Of a DNA stretch of 64,000 nucleotides, positions 11,089-21,960 are shown piece after piece. Made by a program: the position numbers and the translations under genes. The DNA is from Oegoconia quadripuncta (lineage: Eukaryota; Arthropoda; Insecta; Lepidoptera; Autostichidae): assembly GCA_949316235.1 (NCBI GenBank), contig OX438744.1, positions 1,488,001 to 1,552,000 of the forward strand, read 5' to 3'. Every line of letters starts with the position of its first letter. Within the stretch, counting starts at the first letter, position 1. The notes under the pieces were generated by a model. It was not told the origin of the DNA. It was given only the letters and a program-made list of their open reading frames with translations, and did no database searches.

Positions 11089-11345
11089 AACGACGGTTGC
11101 GGGTTCGAATCCCGCGAGGGGTAAATGTTTGTGTGATTAATACGAACATTTTTTCCCGAGGCGTGGATATTTATAGATTTTATTTTATTTTATTTTATTG
11201 GGAAACCAACAGCTGTTTTACAAATTATCACTTAAACTAAGAAACTGAAAGCCAATTAGAGGTTTCCACTGATAGATGTAGTATCCATAGCACAAGCTTT
11301 TCTTACTTTGGGACTATGATGATTGGTGTAGGTGTCCGAAATGTT
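11089..11345 (+). mobile_element. SINE-A2 with internal insertion
   Basis: It has box B 'GGTTCGAATCC', then 'gcgaggggtaaatgtttgtg' and the ending 'tatccatagcacaagctttt...ggactatgatgattggtgta'. It matches the copy on the minus strand at 37020-37232. An AT-rich (ATTTT)n-linked insertion near 11175-11270 separates the two halves. Box A was lost where the Harbinger MITE inserted. Confidence 0.65.
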
Positions 11346-11499
11346 CATCTATTTTATTTATCAAATATAAAAAATAAAACAAAATCCCGAAGTCCATTTC
11401 GGGTATTTACAAAAAGAATCTCTAAATATCTTCGGAACGACTTAGCCGATTTTCATCAAACATGGCGAAGAACCTTTCCCGTCGCGTCGGTTAGTCTTT

Positions 11500-11800
11500 T
11501 ATATACACAACGGGTCAGCACTTGACTCAATCACACCTGATGTTAAGTGAAGATGTAGCCGAAGGTGGAAGGATACTGACCAGGAAACCCTATCTTAATT
11601 GGGGGACTGGCTATCTTAGCGCTGACAACCGGAACACAACAATGCTATTAACATTGTTACTTGGAGGCAGATTTAGATAAAATGGTGGTAGCCAGGCGGA
11701 CATTTAAAATGCCCTACCATCAACTAACCATGTACCCCTCTCGGGTTGGGGTACAACGCTGGGGATCGAACCCGCGACCTCCGATTCGTAAGCCCGGAAA
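11500..11800 (-). mobile_element. SINE-B, diverged
   Basis: Read on the minus strand it has the box-B region 'gggttcgatccccagcg', 'ccgcctggctaccaccat' and the tail 'cagatgtgattgagtcaa'-type text. The head is partly rearranged around 11735-11790. Positions 11346-11499 show nothing recognisable. Confidence 0.75.
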
Positions 11801-11944
11801 GAAGTGACACGATTCAAATATCTTACTTTCCGTAGGTATTCTAACTTCCTTTATCGATAGCTGGGAAACTTGTGTGGCAGTTGGAAAATACAAGGAAACG
11901 CACTCTGCTCTCCTTAGCAGTTCCGCCGACATCCGCCTCGTTTC

Positions 11945-12385
11945 AGTTCTATTTAGATAGATAGATAGATAGATAAAGCATTTATTTACGCCAATGCGTT
12001 CACACAATTACACAACTTTTAAATTACAAAGAAATATACATACAAATAAACGTAAAGACTAGAAAATACAAAGAGCGAGTGTATGCCGCAGTAGCACAAA
12101 TGGGTTATAACTCAGTGTGGCACATCACTCAAAGAGCGAAACACTGGTTATTTATGTTATGATCTTACGAAAGAGGGTACGAACGTGCTGTTACAATTAT
12201 GTCGGAAGTATAAATTAAATTAAACTTTATTTGGGGTTATTATTATTATTAAATTCTTTATTGCACACAAAAATAAAATACAAAGAACATTTAACATAGA
12301 TGATGAAGTGTACAAAAGCGGTCTTATCGCTGATAGCGATTTCTTCCAGACAACCTCAGTTAAAGAAGCTTTTTAATAATAAGTA
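11945..12385 (-). mobile_element. two adjacent LINE 3' ends
   Basis: The first (11945-12210) starts with an inverted (TAGA)n tail and 'taaagcatttatttacgcca', related to 7083-7440. The second (12225-12385) starts 'aaattctttattgcacacaa' and includes 'gatttcttccagacaacctc'. Both are non-coding and inserted in the same orientation. Confidence 0.6.
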
Positions 12386-12484
12386 GTTCGTTAACACACG
12401 CTCGCGCACACACAAAACACACAGCCAATCTTCCTCTTTCTTTTGTAATTACACTTCTTTTTTACATTAGAATTTTCTTTCAAT

Positions 12485-12795
12485 TTCAATTCATCGTCAT
12501 AATCAGCCCGTAAACATCCAACTGCAGGGATGGCCTTGCCTCGTATATATAAGGGAGTATGGGCCATAGTCCACCACGCTGGCTCAATGCGGGTTGGGAA
12601 CTTCACATGGCTTAGAATTTTTATTTCTCAGGCATGCAGATTTCCTCACGATTTCATTCACCGTTTAAGAGAGCAGTCGGATAATTGCATATAAGTATTA
12701 AATTAAATTTAAAAAGTCTTTGGCACATGACCTGCCTGGGAATCGAACCCGGACCTCCTAAATTGGGAGACCGCGTCCTAACCGCTAAGCCTAAT
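12485..12795 (-). mobile_element. SINE-J, near full length
   Basis: On the minus strand the tRNA-like head has box A 'GGCTTAGCGGTTAGG' and box B 'GGTTCGATTCC'. The body ends with 'gggctgattatgac'. The same family lies at 60780-61088. Confidence 0.8.
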
Positions 12796-12814
12796 TTCAA
12801 TTATTTATTTATTT

Positions 12815-13135
12815 TATGCATAATGGGTTGGTACTTGACCTCAATCACACCTGATGTTAAGTGAAGATGGTGTCGAATGTGGAAGCGTACTGACCCGGAA
12901 ACCTCAACACATTTAGAGGACTGGCTATCTTATCTCTGACAACCGGAACACAACAACATAACATTGCTGCTTGACAGCAGATTTAGATAAGATTGGTGGT
13001 AGCTAGCCAGGCGGATATTTAAAATGCCCTACCACCAACCAAACCGAGTACTTAAACATATACCCCGCTGGGGATCGAACCCGCGACCTCCGAATCGTAA
13101 ACCCGATGTTGTTTACATTGAGCCATGGAGGCGAT
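12815..13135 (-). mobile_element. SINE-B, near full length
   Basis: The minus-strand order is head 'cgcctccatggctcaatgta', box B 'GGTTCGATCCCCAGCGGGG', 'ccgcctggctagctaccacc', then the tail ending near 'cccattatgcataaaataa'. A minus-strand SINE-A tail fragment follows at 13150-13210. Confidence 0.85.
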
Positions 13136-13414
13136 TGAACATAGGTATATTATGAAATATATTTAAATATCTTTGGACATACACACAGCGCTATTTGGTT
13201 CCACACTAAGTAATTATCAAATGTCAATTATATGGGCCACTTATCAAATGTCAATTATATTCACACACACACACATAAAATTAGATGTGTTTATCTTTAT
13301 ATGTTTTGTAGTTATTCCTTTTAATGTACGAACCCGAAAAAAAAAGTTTTTTTTCGTATGTCAAGTTTGTTTTGTGTCTACTTGTGGTGAATAAACTATT
13401 TTCTTTCTTTCATA

Positions 13415-14310
13415 TACGACTGCTGTCGCCAAAGTGTCGTCCGTCTGTCAGCAGCCTTATAACCATTCAGTGCCGCTGGAGATAATCGATGACTACTGTC
13501 GCCAACGTGTCGTCCGTTTGTCAGCGCTCTTTTAACAATTCAGTGACGCTGGTGGCAGTATACAACTGATGTCGTCGAATGGTCCTCCATCTATACGCAC
13601 TGTTTTAACCATCCAGTAGATTGGGGACAGACGACGACTGCCATCGCCAAAGTGTCGTTCATCTGTCAGCTCTTTTAAACATTCAGCGCCGCTGGTGGCA
13701 GTAAACCAAAGTGTCGTCCGTCACACACACACAGAAACGGTGGCAGTAGTCGACGATTGCTGTCGCCAAAGTGACACGTCTGTCAGCGCTCTTTTAACCA
13801 TTCAATGGCAGTATACTACTTACTGCTGTCGCCGAAATGTCCTCCATCTGTCAACGGCCTTGTATTGTATTGTATGTGTGTGTGGCTGTTGCAGGTCATC
13901 GGAGACCTGTATCACTGCGACCGTTGCCGATCTATTGTGATCGCCACTAACCTACAGTTCGTTGCTCAGGTTTGCCTCTTTGAGGAATTGGATAATTTTC
14001 CTGGCACCGATGGTTTTTATCTCATCCGGATGTAATAAGTGGCTGCCCAGGTGGATATTACGTTTACGCATTAGCGGGCCACATTCACACAGCAGATGTG
14101 CAGGTGTTTCCTCTGCGAGGAGGCAAAGTCTGCATATTCCTGTTTCGCGGAGCCCTATGTTGAGCATGTGTTTGCTCAGACAGCAGTGTCCCGTTAGTGC
14201 CCTTGTGAGAATGCGTAAAATGCGTCAACGGCCTTACAACCATACTGTTGCGCTGGTGGCAGATTACGATTGTTGTCGCCAAAGTGTCGTCCGTCTGTCC
14301 GCCCTAAATT
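13415..14310. repeat. 73-bp satellite interrupted by a LINE
   Basis: Units with core 'ctgtcgccaaagtgtcgtcc' followed by 'gtctgtcagcgctcttttaa' and 'ggtggcagta' start near 13423, 13496, 13569 and 13641, a period of 72-73 bp. Further decayed units reach 13861 and resume at 14224. The units are diverged, so this is an old array. Confidence 0.75.
13862..14223 (-). mobile_element. truncated LINE with zinc-knuckle C-terminus, 12-bp TSD
   Basis: The insertion is bounded by a perfect 12-bp direct repeat, GTCAACGGCCTT (13850-13861 and 14224-14235). The minus-strand frame (14167-13952) reads LRETGICRLCLLAEETPAHLLC-type sequence, the Cys/His-rich tail after the RNase-H-like region of some insect LINEs. 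The 3' tail is TACAA-type at 13862. It is 5'-truncated. Confidence 0.85.
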
Positions 14311-14649
14311 TTATGACGTACCTACCTTTGGACTTTCCACTAATTACATCGGGACCATTCCAGGTGTCGGGCTTCACTCCGAATGGGAATTTTTAATTAA
14401 AACTTTTGACGTTCAGAAATGGCATTTATAATTTCTACAACGGCTTATGGTTTGTTACTTTCAAAAACAACCTACTGTGTGGAGATATTGGTTTATCTAT
14501 TCGAAAGGATTTTAATTACAGAGTCAGGTGGCTTAGTCTAAACCATACTGGAATATAATGATTTTTATACACGACCTGCATCTGGAAAGAAAGAAAGAAA
14601 TTACTTATTTGCCAGAATACAGTTTATAAGGTCTGATAAGAAATTTAGG
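14311..14649. other. anonymous DNA
   Basis: No motif, repeat or credible exon was recognised. Confidence 0.4.
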
Positions 14650-14775
14650 AATATACAATACAATACAAATACACTTTATTGTACAAAAGGAGAACATACA
14701 TTTTACAAAACACAATACTGATAAGAGTACAATTAGGCGGCCTTATCACTAAAAGCGATCTCTTCTAGGCAACAA
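14650..14775 (-). mobile_element. LINE 3'-end fragment
   Basis: It starts 'tacaatacaatacaaataca' (inverted TTGTA tail) and includes 'cttatcactaaaagcgatct'. The same end occurs at 23185-23412, 23618-23770 and 27505-27700. Confidence 0.7.
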
Positions 14776-14847
14776 AAAAAAGGCAGGAATATGTATTCAA
14801 TCTGCATGCAGATGTGCAAAATATGATTTGTGACACTTAACATAGCC

Positions 14848-15153
14848 TTCTTATTCCACCGTCACCCTTCCATCTTCGGACCAATAGGCGTGGGGAGGAA
14901 TTCCACCCCTATATAGTTAATATACCGAACATTCGCACTAAGAAGTTCGATTCTTCATTCATCATCCGAACAGCCAAGGCATGGAACTCCCTTCCGGCGT
15001 CAGTCTTTCCTGAATCCTACAACCTTGGGATCTTCAAGAGCAGACTGAATAGGCATTTACTGAGATCGCGTGCTTCATCTCCGACCACATCGTCACTTTC
15101 CATCAGGTGAGAATGTGGTCAAACGCGAATCCAGTCAATCATAAAAAAAAAAA
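14848..15153 (+). mobile_element. LINE-E 3' portion
   Basis: It encodes the C-terminal RT tail in one frame (IRTAKAWNSLPASVFPESYN, then LGIFKSRLNRHLLRSRA-type text), then a short 3' end with 'ccatcaggtgagaatgtggt' and a poly(A) at 15144. The same tail is on the minus strand at 40165-40560. Confidence 0.8.
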
Positions 15154-15335
15154 AACTGAAAATTTAAATATTCCTTAACATCATAGAAACACTTTGCCTG
15201 AAGCCATTGTATCAATCGAATTTTAAACATTTTGTCATTAACTAATTTTATTTCGTCAGCCAGATACAATATTATATTACGCACATTATTATAAACATTA
15301 TTTTCATAATTGGAGCACGTATTATAAGTCAAGAA
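15154..15335 (-). mobile_element. possible LINE C-terminal remnant
   Basis: The minus-strand frame 15332-15135 includes FKIRLIQWLQAKCFYDVKEY, which resembles the extreme C-terminus of Jockey-like reverse transcriptases. It is short and AT-rich, so the call is tentative. Confidence 0.4.
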
Positions 15336-15454
15336 TTCTTAAGTTAAAGTAAACTATTAAAGTCCTTAAGAAAAAAAGAAATTAAACTACCTATGCCTTC
15401 TATTCTAATATGCCCTATTTTTTTCCTTACGGTAAAAAAAAAATCATCCGAGGG

Positions 15455-15660
15455 CGGCGTAGACAGATTCTCTGTCTACGGAGGGCGGAGTGTGAGTTTT
15501 GTTTCGGCTTAACTTTACTACCGCGTTCACGTTTACGTGAGCGCCTCTAGCGGATAGTTTGTAAAACGATTTTTTTCATGGATACTTTTTGCATAAACGC
15601 GAACGCGATGGTAAAGTTAAAAACGAGACAAAACTCGCCCTTCGCACACCGGAATGTCGG
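15455..15660. mobile_element. small MITE plus 10-bp-stem hairpin
   Basis: Inverted arms 'gagttttgtttcggcttaac' (about 15491) and 'gtaaagttaaaaacgagac' plus 'aaaactcgcc' (about 15613-15641) bracket about 100 bp. Just upstream, CGTAGACAGA-ttc-TCTGTCTACG (15458-15480) forms a perfect short hairpin flanked by 'gagggcgg' on both sides. The class is unknown. Positions 15661-16194 show nothing recognisable. Confidence 0.55.
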
Positions 15661-16194
15661 AAAAACCATTTTCTGTTCAGCGTTTTGGCGCTACCACGCG
15701 TTATGCAGACGGACGATTTTAACCCTAAAAAGAGCATATAACATATGAATAATAAGAAAGACTTCCATTCGCAGGTCTAATTAGACACTTTGTATATCAT
15801 CATTGTTTTGGGAGTGGCCATCTTTGAAATGTTTCATCGACCACGCAACTGCGTCTCCGTATAAAAGTAATATTTCTTAAGAAGCGTAATTCAATGTGAA
15901 AAAACACTGGCCAATTTTCCATAAAGTGAAAGTAAGAAAACATAATCGAATGGCTTCCCATAGAAATATACTTACAAATTAAAAGTCGTGAATGCTCTTT
16001 GTAAATTCAAATAAACAAAACGTCTCCGCGGCCACAGAAAAGTTTTCCATTGTTCGTGGCCGTCACGTTTTACAACTGAACTTTGCGCTGAAACAATTAT
16101 TAAGAATCGCGAAACAGAAAAAAAAGGCCACGTGCGAATCGGTACTTGAGCAATAAATGCTCCGTACCATTGTATAAATCACTAGCTTACCGCC

Positions 16195-16890
16195 CGCGAC
16201 TTTGCCTGCGTTAGAATAACTTTATCGCATATATGTTTAATTTGTTTATCCCGCGGGAACTACTTTTTTTATCGGAATAAAAGATGTCCTATGTCCTTAT
16301 ATGTAGTATGTATAGTCTAAAAAATTTACCCAACAAACTTTGGCAATTGCACGTACATGACAATAAAATAATATATTCATAAAAAAAACCAGCCTTAAAA
16401 ATTTTATTTACGAGTAAAAAGCGGCGAGTGGTCGCCTTTCGGCGTCTTCAAAGATACCGCGGCACGTGTTTGTGTGTTGTGACAAAGTACTTAGAGCGCG
16501 CGGCCATTAAGGTCCAACTCACAAAATTTACATTTCTAAATTTAATTTTTGAATAAAGTCTGTTAACTTTAATGTTTTATTTTTCCATATAGTTATTAAC
16601 GTTTGTCGGGTTAATTTTAAAATATTAGTTAAATTTTATCTGAGCCTATTATCAATTATCTGACTAATATTATAAAATAAATAATTAAATTTGGATGTTT
16701 TTTTATTTGTTGCTCAATCACGGATGAATGTATTTGGATGAAATTTGGTATATAGGTAGAACGTACCCTGGATTAAAACATAGGCTATTTTTTATCCCGA
16801 TAAAGTGAGTAGTTCCCGCAGGATAAACAAGTTTCTGCGATAAAGTAATTTCACGCAGGCGAAGCCCCAGGCGGTAAGCCAGTGATGCTA
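16195..16890. repeat. two dispersed repeat ends around anonymous DNA
   Basis: Positions 16195-16320 ('cttaccgcccgcgactttgc', 'tcccgcgggaactact') and 16705-16890 ('aatttggtatataggtagaa', inverted 'aagttcccgcggg'-type text) resemble two ends of a widespread lepidopteran non-coding DNA element. Related text is at 19285-19420, 28960-29160 and 61205-61255. The family was not resolved. Positions 16891-17164 show nothing recognisable. Confidence 0.45.
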
Positions 16891-17164
16891 TATAAATAGG
16901 TGTATTCCATCCAATTCCCTTTGCGGAGCATTGGTTGCTGTGAGCCTGGTTCACAGTCCGTCCACTAAATCTTCCAGTCTTTTTGCAGACTTTGTAATGT
17001 GATCGTATTTCAGATATTGTAGTTCCTCTACTCCAAATCCCATCGAAGTCTGGAATAGACCACACACTCAGTGCAGAATGAATTTGAAATTACATATAGA
17101 ATAAAAGAAAAATTTATTTAAACCCATCTCATGACACAAACAATCAGGTACAAATATTACACAG

Positions 17165-17345
17165 TCGAGACACATGCACAAAATAACATTGTGTTTGCCA
17201 TCTAATTGTCGGTGTCGCAAGGTGGAGTCAGAAAGGTCTCCAACTCAGCATGGGTTGTAGCCGTTCACTAAGACGCTGCCTTTCAGTGGAGCCTCCAAAT
17301 GACGCACGGACACTGGTCAACAAATGTACATACAAATAACAATTA
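17165..17345. repeat. dispersed repeat P, copy 2 (inverted)
   Basis: This is the reverse complement of 475-662. Both contain the section around 'atgacgcacggacactggtc'. Confidence 0.55.
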
Positions 17346-17540
17346 CAATTAATAGGAGTAATCAGTAAGATGCGATGAGAGGATACATCAGGGTATACAT
17401 CTCTTTCTCTCAATAATAAAATGATCTCCTTAAGAATAATACAGCCTATTATATAAACAAACCTACATGTTAGTGTATACGTGTGATTATAAAAATAAAT
17501 GAATTATGATTATGTTATACAAAGGTTTAGCTATCAAATT

Positions 17541-17836
17541 TTCCATGTGTAGTCGATGGATCTAGTATAAGATCTGCCTTAGTTACGTCATAACAAAGTC
17601 ACAGCTTCCAACTTTTCCATGTGTAGTCAATGGGTGCAGTATGAGATCAACCTTAGTAACGTCATAACAAAGTCACAGCTTCCAACGTTTCCATGTGTAG
17701 TCGATAGGTGTACTATGAGATATGCCTTAATTACGTCATAACAAAGTCACAGCTTCCAACTTTTCCGTGGGTAGTCGATAGGTGCAGTATGAGATCCGCC
17801 TTAGTTAAGTTATACAAAGCCACAGCTTCCAAATTT
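17541..17836. repeat. 74-bp tandem repeat, 4 units
   Basis: Units begin with ttccatgtgtagtcga at 17541, 17615, 17689 and 17763, exactly 74 bp apart. The first three units contain TTACGTCA or TAACGTCA, which match CRE/ATF-type sites; the fourth has lost it. Positions 17837-18159 show nothing recognisable. Confidence 0.85.
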
Positions 17837-18159
17837 ATGGGAAACTAATTAGTGAAGTTTCCAATTACGATCATCATAAGGAATTTTCAATGTGATTTTA
17901 TTAAACTCAAAGACTGCGGGCAAGCCACACTGGTCCAACTTTCTACTTTAAAATTAATTAATTACTTCGATGATTACTTGCCTTCAGAGGTTTTAGTTTG
18001 CCTGGCTTTCCTTTTTATATTAAATACATCGCCTGTAGAATTGTACGTCATTCACTAAAGACGTCTTCTCGTCCAAAATACCTCAGTGCTTGAAGACGAA
18101 AGCGATGACGTGTGACATTGAAATGTTGTCTCTTACTATAGGGTGTTATTACTCTATGC

Positions 18160-18790
18160 TATAGGCATCATAAGAAAGGTCAAAGTCACGCAACGAGCTG
18201 TGGAGAGGGCCATGCTCGGCGTTTCACTACGTGATCGGATAGGAAATTGACAATGCCCATTTACAGCAGCTACTTATTATGCAGACTGACAATGGTGTCG
18301 ATTCGGATGTACACCAACTAAACTAAAACCAGTTGGAGTGGTGCCGTCGCATCGTACTGTTCCAGGGAGAAAGAGACAGTACTACTTTAAAACTGGTTTT
18401 AGTTTAGTTTAGTTTGGTGGATTGGTACATCCGAATCGACACCATTGCCTCTTTACAGCAGCTACATTACTCTAAATTATTTTATAATCCTTTTATTTGT
18501 ATCGACATATTAGTTAATAATTAATGTACTTTCGCCTTTACATTTAATTAGGAATACCTTTAAAATTAATTTATTGTATTGTAATGGACATGTCTAAGTG
18601 CGCGGAAGACGCCTTTGGAAAAAATAAATGAGTATGGGATTGTAGAAATCCGGAGACGAACGAAAGTCGACACAGCACAGCGGATTAGCTGGTTGAAATG
18701 GCAGTGGGCAAGGCACATAGCTCGAAGAACTGTTGGCATTAAATTTCTACAGTGGAGATCACGCACAAGCAAGCGCTTTCGACCGCAAAA
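18160..18790 (+). mobile_element. RTE-like LINE C-terminal remnant, interrupted
   Basis: The segment near 18170-18240 reads VTQRAVERAMLGVSLRDRI. The same domain resumes near 18640 as VEIRRRTKVDTAQRISWLKW and QWARHIARRT. Together they are the C-terminal region downstream of an RTE-like reverse transcriptase. About 400 bp including MITE-I separates the halves. A second, minus-strand copy of this class lies at 57366-57690. Confidence 0.75.
18290..18447. mobile_element. MITE-I, copy 1 (hairpin element)
   Basis: The 158-bp palindromic element has ends CAATGGTGTCGATTCGGATG and CATCCGAATCGACACCATTG, which pair perfectly. It continues inward with 'aactaaactaaaaccagtt' pairing with 'aactggttttagtttagtt'. 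A 14-bp direct repeat TTTACAGCAGCTAC lies a little outside on both sides. Copies are at 44227, 46638 and 47304. Confidence 0.85.
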
Positions 18791-18794
18791 TCAT

Positions 18795-19110
18795 TCTGCT
18801 TGGTGTTATTATTATAATTTTTTTTTATTGTTCAAAATACTTAATGCCACATACAATAATTTGATGATGGAGCCCCTATTAAGTAATTGAATACCTGTGC
18901 CAGTGGTCTCCGCTCTTCCACGGTGTACAGTATACATAATAACCAAAGATAAATGCTTCTGAGAAAAAGAAAATAAAGATAGAAAAGCAACTAAATTACA
19001 AATAGTCTTACAAATAGAAAGTAATTTATATACCATTAAACAGTGTGGTACTTGGTGTGTGCGCGTGCGTGTGCGTGCGTGTGCGTGTGCGTGTGTGTGT
19101 ATGTGTGTGT

Positions 19111-19159
<49 letters not shown>

Positions 19160-19280
19160 GGTTTTCGAAATGTAGCCTTATTTCACAGTAATTAATAAAT
19201 TAAAAATAAAAACAACGGTTACAACATTACTGAGATACATCCAGACAATCATATTGCTATGCTATTTATATGCTATGCTA
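18795..19280. repeat. LINE-end debris with GT-rich microsatellite
   Basis: The text 'aatcattctgcttggtgtta' (18792) and 'ccttatttcacagtaatta' (about 19178) match 7165-7215. Between them lies a (GT/GC)n run at 19055-19156. Confidence 0.6.
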
Positions 19281-19284
19281 CTAA

Positions 19285-19420
19285 TGATTTTTTCGCGGCA
19301 CTTTATCGGGATAAACCAGGGTATGTTCCACTTATAAACCAAATTTCATACAATCCAGAACATCCGTTTCGCCATGAACGAGGAACAAAGAAACATCCAA
19401 ATGTTTCTATTTATAATATT
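19285..19420. repeat. dispersed repeat end
   Basis: It contains 'ggcactttatcgggataaac', 'agggtatgttccact' and 'aaccaaatttcata', related to 16705-16890. Positions 19421-19889 show nothing recognisable. Confidence 0.4.
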
Positions 19421-19889
19421 TAGTTCAGTTAGATTCGAATTTTATTTTTTTACTTCTTTATTTATTTTACAGCATGACTACGCTTGCCTCTTTCTCATCC
19501 CGGTCGGATAACATTCATGGTAATATACAATACAAAATCATGGAATATAGAAAGAAATCTATAATTACTTTCGGAATGTCTACTTCGAGCAAGGATGGAT
19601 ATTCTCTTTGTATACATTGACTACGCTAGTTACATCGACTTGAGGTTACGTTAGAGATCAGTTATTGGTAACTAAAAAGCCAAAATTAGCAAATAAACTA
19701 CTTCATTAAGGTTCCGTACTCAGGTATAAGGTATAAGTTTTGACGACCTGTGTAGACGCGCCAATAATTAGCACAATTATTGTGAATGCTTGTAAAGAGG
19801 GAAGAATATAATTTGCTTCCTTTGCCTCTTTATTTTTTTTACTTCATATTTTCCGCTCTTGGCGCGAAAGCGCAATTTTATCTTAAAAT

Positions 19890-20376
19890 ACTAAGGTGTT
19901 TTTGTCGGGATCTCGGCGAGTCAAGTTGCATTTTTGTTTATAATTCTTATATTTTGTGCATTCTGACTTTTGAAGCTTAATAACGGCAGAATATTGTGCA
20001 GAAGTTAGTGATGGTGTATACGTGAAGCGAAGTGTAAATTAAAGTGCGTAACGGAGCTTTCGGGTTCCCACAGGAAGCCGCCAAAATCTTTTGTAAAGCA
20101 TTCTGCCACTTTACTGAAGAATGACTTGACCATGACTAGACTCTGTATACGCCAAGTATACGACGAATTACTTGTTTTGACTGAGACTGACTTATAAACA
20201 CCTTCGACCTCATCATCACTTAACACCAGCTATGATTGAGGTCAAGTACGAACCCGTCGTGCATAAAAAAAAACTGAAGAAATAAGAGAAATAAGGCATG
20301 GCTGTCATAACTCATAAGCTCATAAGCTTAGATCCCTTTGCCTTCTCCTAGAGAAGAAAATAAAACTAAAAAAAAA
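19890..20376 (+). mobile_element. retroelement C, copy 2, with nested SINE-B tail
   Basis: It has the same body as 2719-3113 but is more diverged: its start reads tttttgtcgggatctcggcg, so the E2F-like motif is broken. A 5'-truncated SINE-B tail (about 20199-20272, 'cgacctcatcatcacttaac' to 'cgtgcataaaaaaaa') is inserted after 'gacttataaac', splitting the 3' part. Confidence 0.8.
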
Positions 20377-20428
20377 TATTTATCGTCATTATTCGCCGCT
20401 TACACTTATTACCACACATTCGTAAAAT

Positions 20429-20815
20429 GGCTTTTTGGCGGGAACTCGGCGAGTGAAGTAGCATTTTTCTTTATAGGTCTTAAAATTTGTGCATTCTAAC
20501 TTTTGAAGCTTAATAATGGCAGAATATTGTGCAGCAAACGTTAGTGTTGGTGTACAGGTGAAGGGAAGTGTAAATTAAAGTGCGTAACGGAGCTTTCGGG
20601 TTCCCACAAGAAGCCGCCAAAATCTTTTGTAAAGCATTCTGCCACTTTACTGAAGAATGACCTGACCGTGACTAGACTCTGTATACGACGAATTACTTTG
20701 TTTTGATTGAGACTGACTAAAAACTAACTGAATAAAAATTTTCACTCGAAACTGGCAGTAATGTCCCTCGACAATGAGGTTGACTGGTTGCCATCCTCAA
20801 AAATAAGAAGAAGAA
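20429..20815 (+). mobile_element. retroelement C, copy 3, with different 3' end
   Basis: It starts ggctttttggcgggaactcg and is flanked by an 11-bp direct repeat ATTCGTAAAAT (20418-20428 and 20816-20826). After 'gactgacta' the usual 3' end is replaced by about 95 bp ending 'aaaaataagaagaaga'. The flanking repeat encloses both parts, so they inserted as one RNA copy. Confidence 0.75.
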
Positions 20816-20964
20816 TTCGTAAAATACATAACGTACTACAATTCGACGCGACTTGAATTTTGAAGCCCATTTGGTAAGTCCCCAATTGTAATTTTTCTTT
20901 TTTTTTGTAATTATATCCTCCGCCTAAATCAGCAATAACGGCCATGGAGTAAGGTCCATGCCCG

Positions 20965-21235
20965 GCCTGTTTATAGTGGTTAGTAAACTCTTACCACTGT
21001 ACCAAAAGTTCGCGGGTCGAATCCCGCTAGGGGCATATGTTTGTGATCAATACAGATATGTGTACCCGAGTTATAGATGTTTTCATTTATAATAAGCATT
21101 TATTTACAACAAAAAAAACAATGTATTTATGTAGTATAGTATAATTAACCATCTGGTATCCACAACACAAGCCTATACTTGCTTAAAGTGGAACTAGATG
21201 GCATTATATGTATGTCCAAGGATATTTATTTATTT
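20965..21235 (+). mobile_element. SINE-A, near full length
   Basis: The head has 'ttatagtggttagtaaactc' and a damaged box B ('gcgggtcgaatcccgctagg'). The body and the tail 'ggaactagatggcattatat' follow the 10128 copy. Positions 21236-21599 show nothing recognisable. Confidence 0.8.
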
Positions 21236-21599
21236 ATACTATTCTTATGGACCAGAGGTGACAATCAATGAAAGAAGACGAATTGCCAATCAACGGTATT
21301 TATTTTTAACACTTCACAAACGAAAAATAGAATTAATTATGACCTAGACTTAGCCTAGACCTAAGTGCCGAGATACGGAGCCTATGCAACGTCCGAACCC
21401 TATTGAGAGCGCCGCCAAAGTGCTAGTCCCGTCGCTCGCCTCTCGTCAGTGGTAGAATGTGACGCGTGCTCTGAAGTTAGCGCAGCTGACTGGTCAGATG
21501 GTCGTGTCGTGTTCCTCACTTCACAGGCGTTATGAGACGGACCCGGTAATACTAATTATATTTATACTCTATCTCCGAAGTACATCATCAGATCTTAAC

Positions 21600-21960
21600 C
21601 AAATTTTTATTGGACCACTCTGAAATAATCGACAATATCGAAAAAATACAATTGAATTACGAACCTTCTCCCATTTTTAAAGCCGGTTATGATACTTTCT
21701 GAATACTTGATTGTCTTATTGCTGACAATGCCTAAATCGCTATATGTATGCCTATATTTGAGGAGTTCCCTCAATTCGTCATGAATCCCATCATCAGAAC
21801 TGGATTTCGATAAAATGGGACCAATCTGAAATAAAAAAAAGGTGTATAAGTGACGGAGATCTGAGGTAACGCACCACATTTAAAAAATACAATCGAATTG
21901 ATAACCTCTCCTTTTTTGAAGGCGTTTAAAAATTATGGCGGCAATGATACATTATTATAT
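21600..21960. repeat. dispersed repeat with internal partial duplication
   Basis: The phrase 'tacaattgaattacgaacct' (about 21648) recurs diverged as 'tacaatcgaattgataacct' (about 21889), each preceded by an 'aaaaaa' run. The 90-codon minus-strand frame in it has no recognisable domain. Positions 21961-22660 show nothing recognisable. Confidence 0.4.

Noticed and set aside
10822..11124. 100-codon open frame as a host gene
   Set aside because: It lies inside a MITE with TIRs and a TTA duplication and runs into the SINE-A2 head. At most it is a Harbinger remnant.
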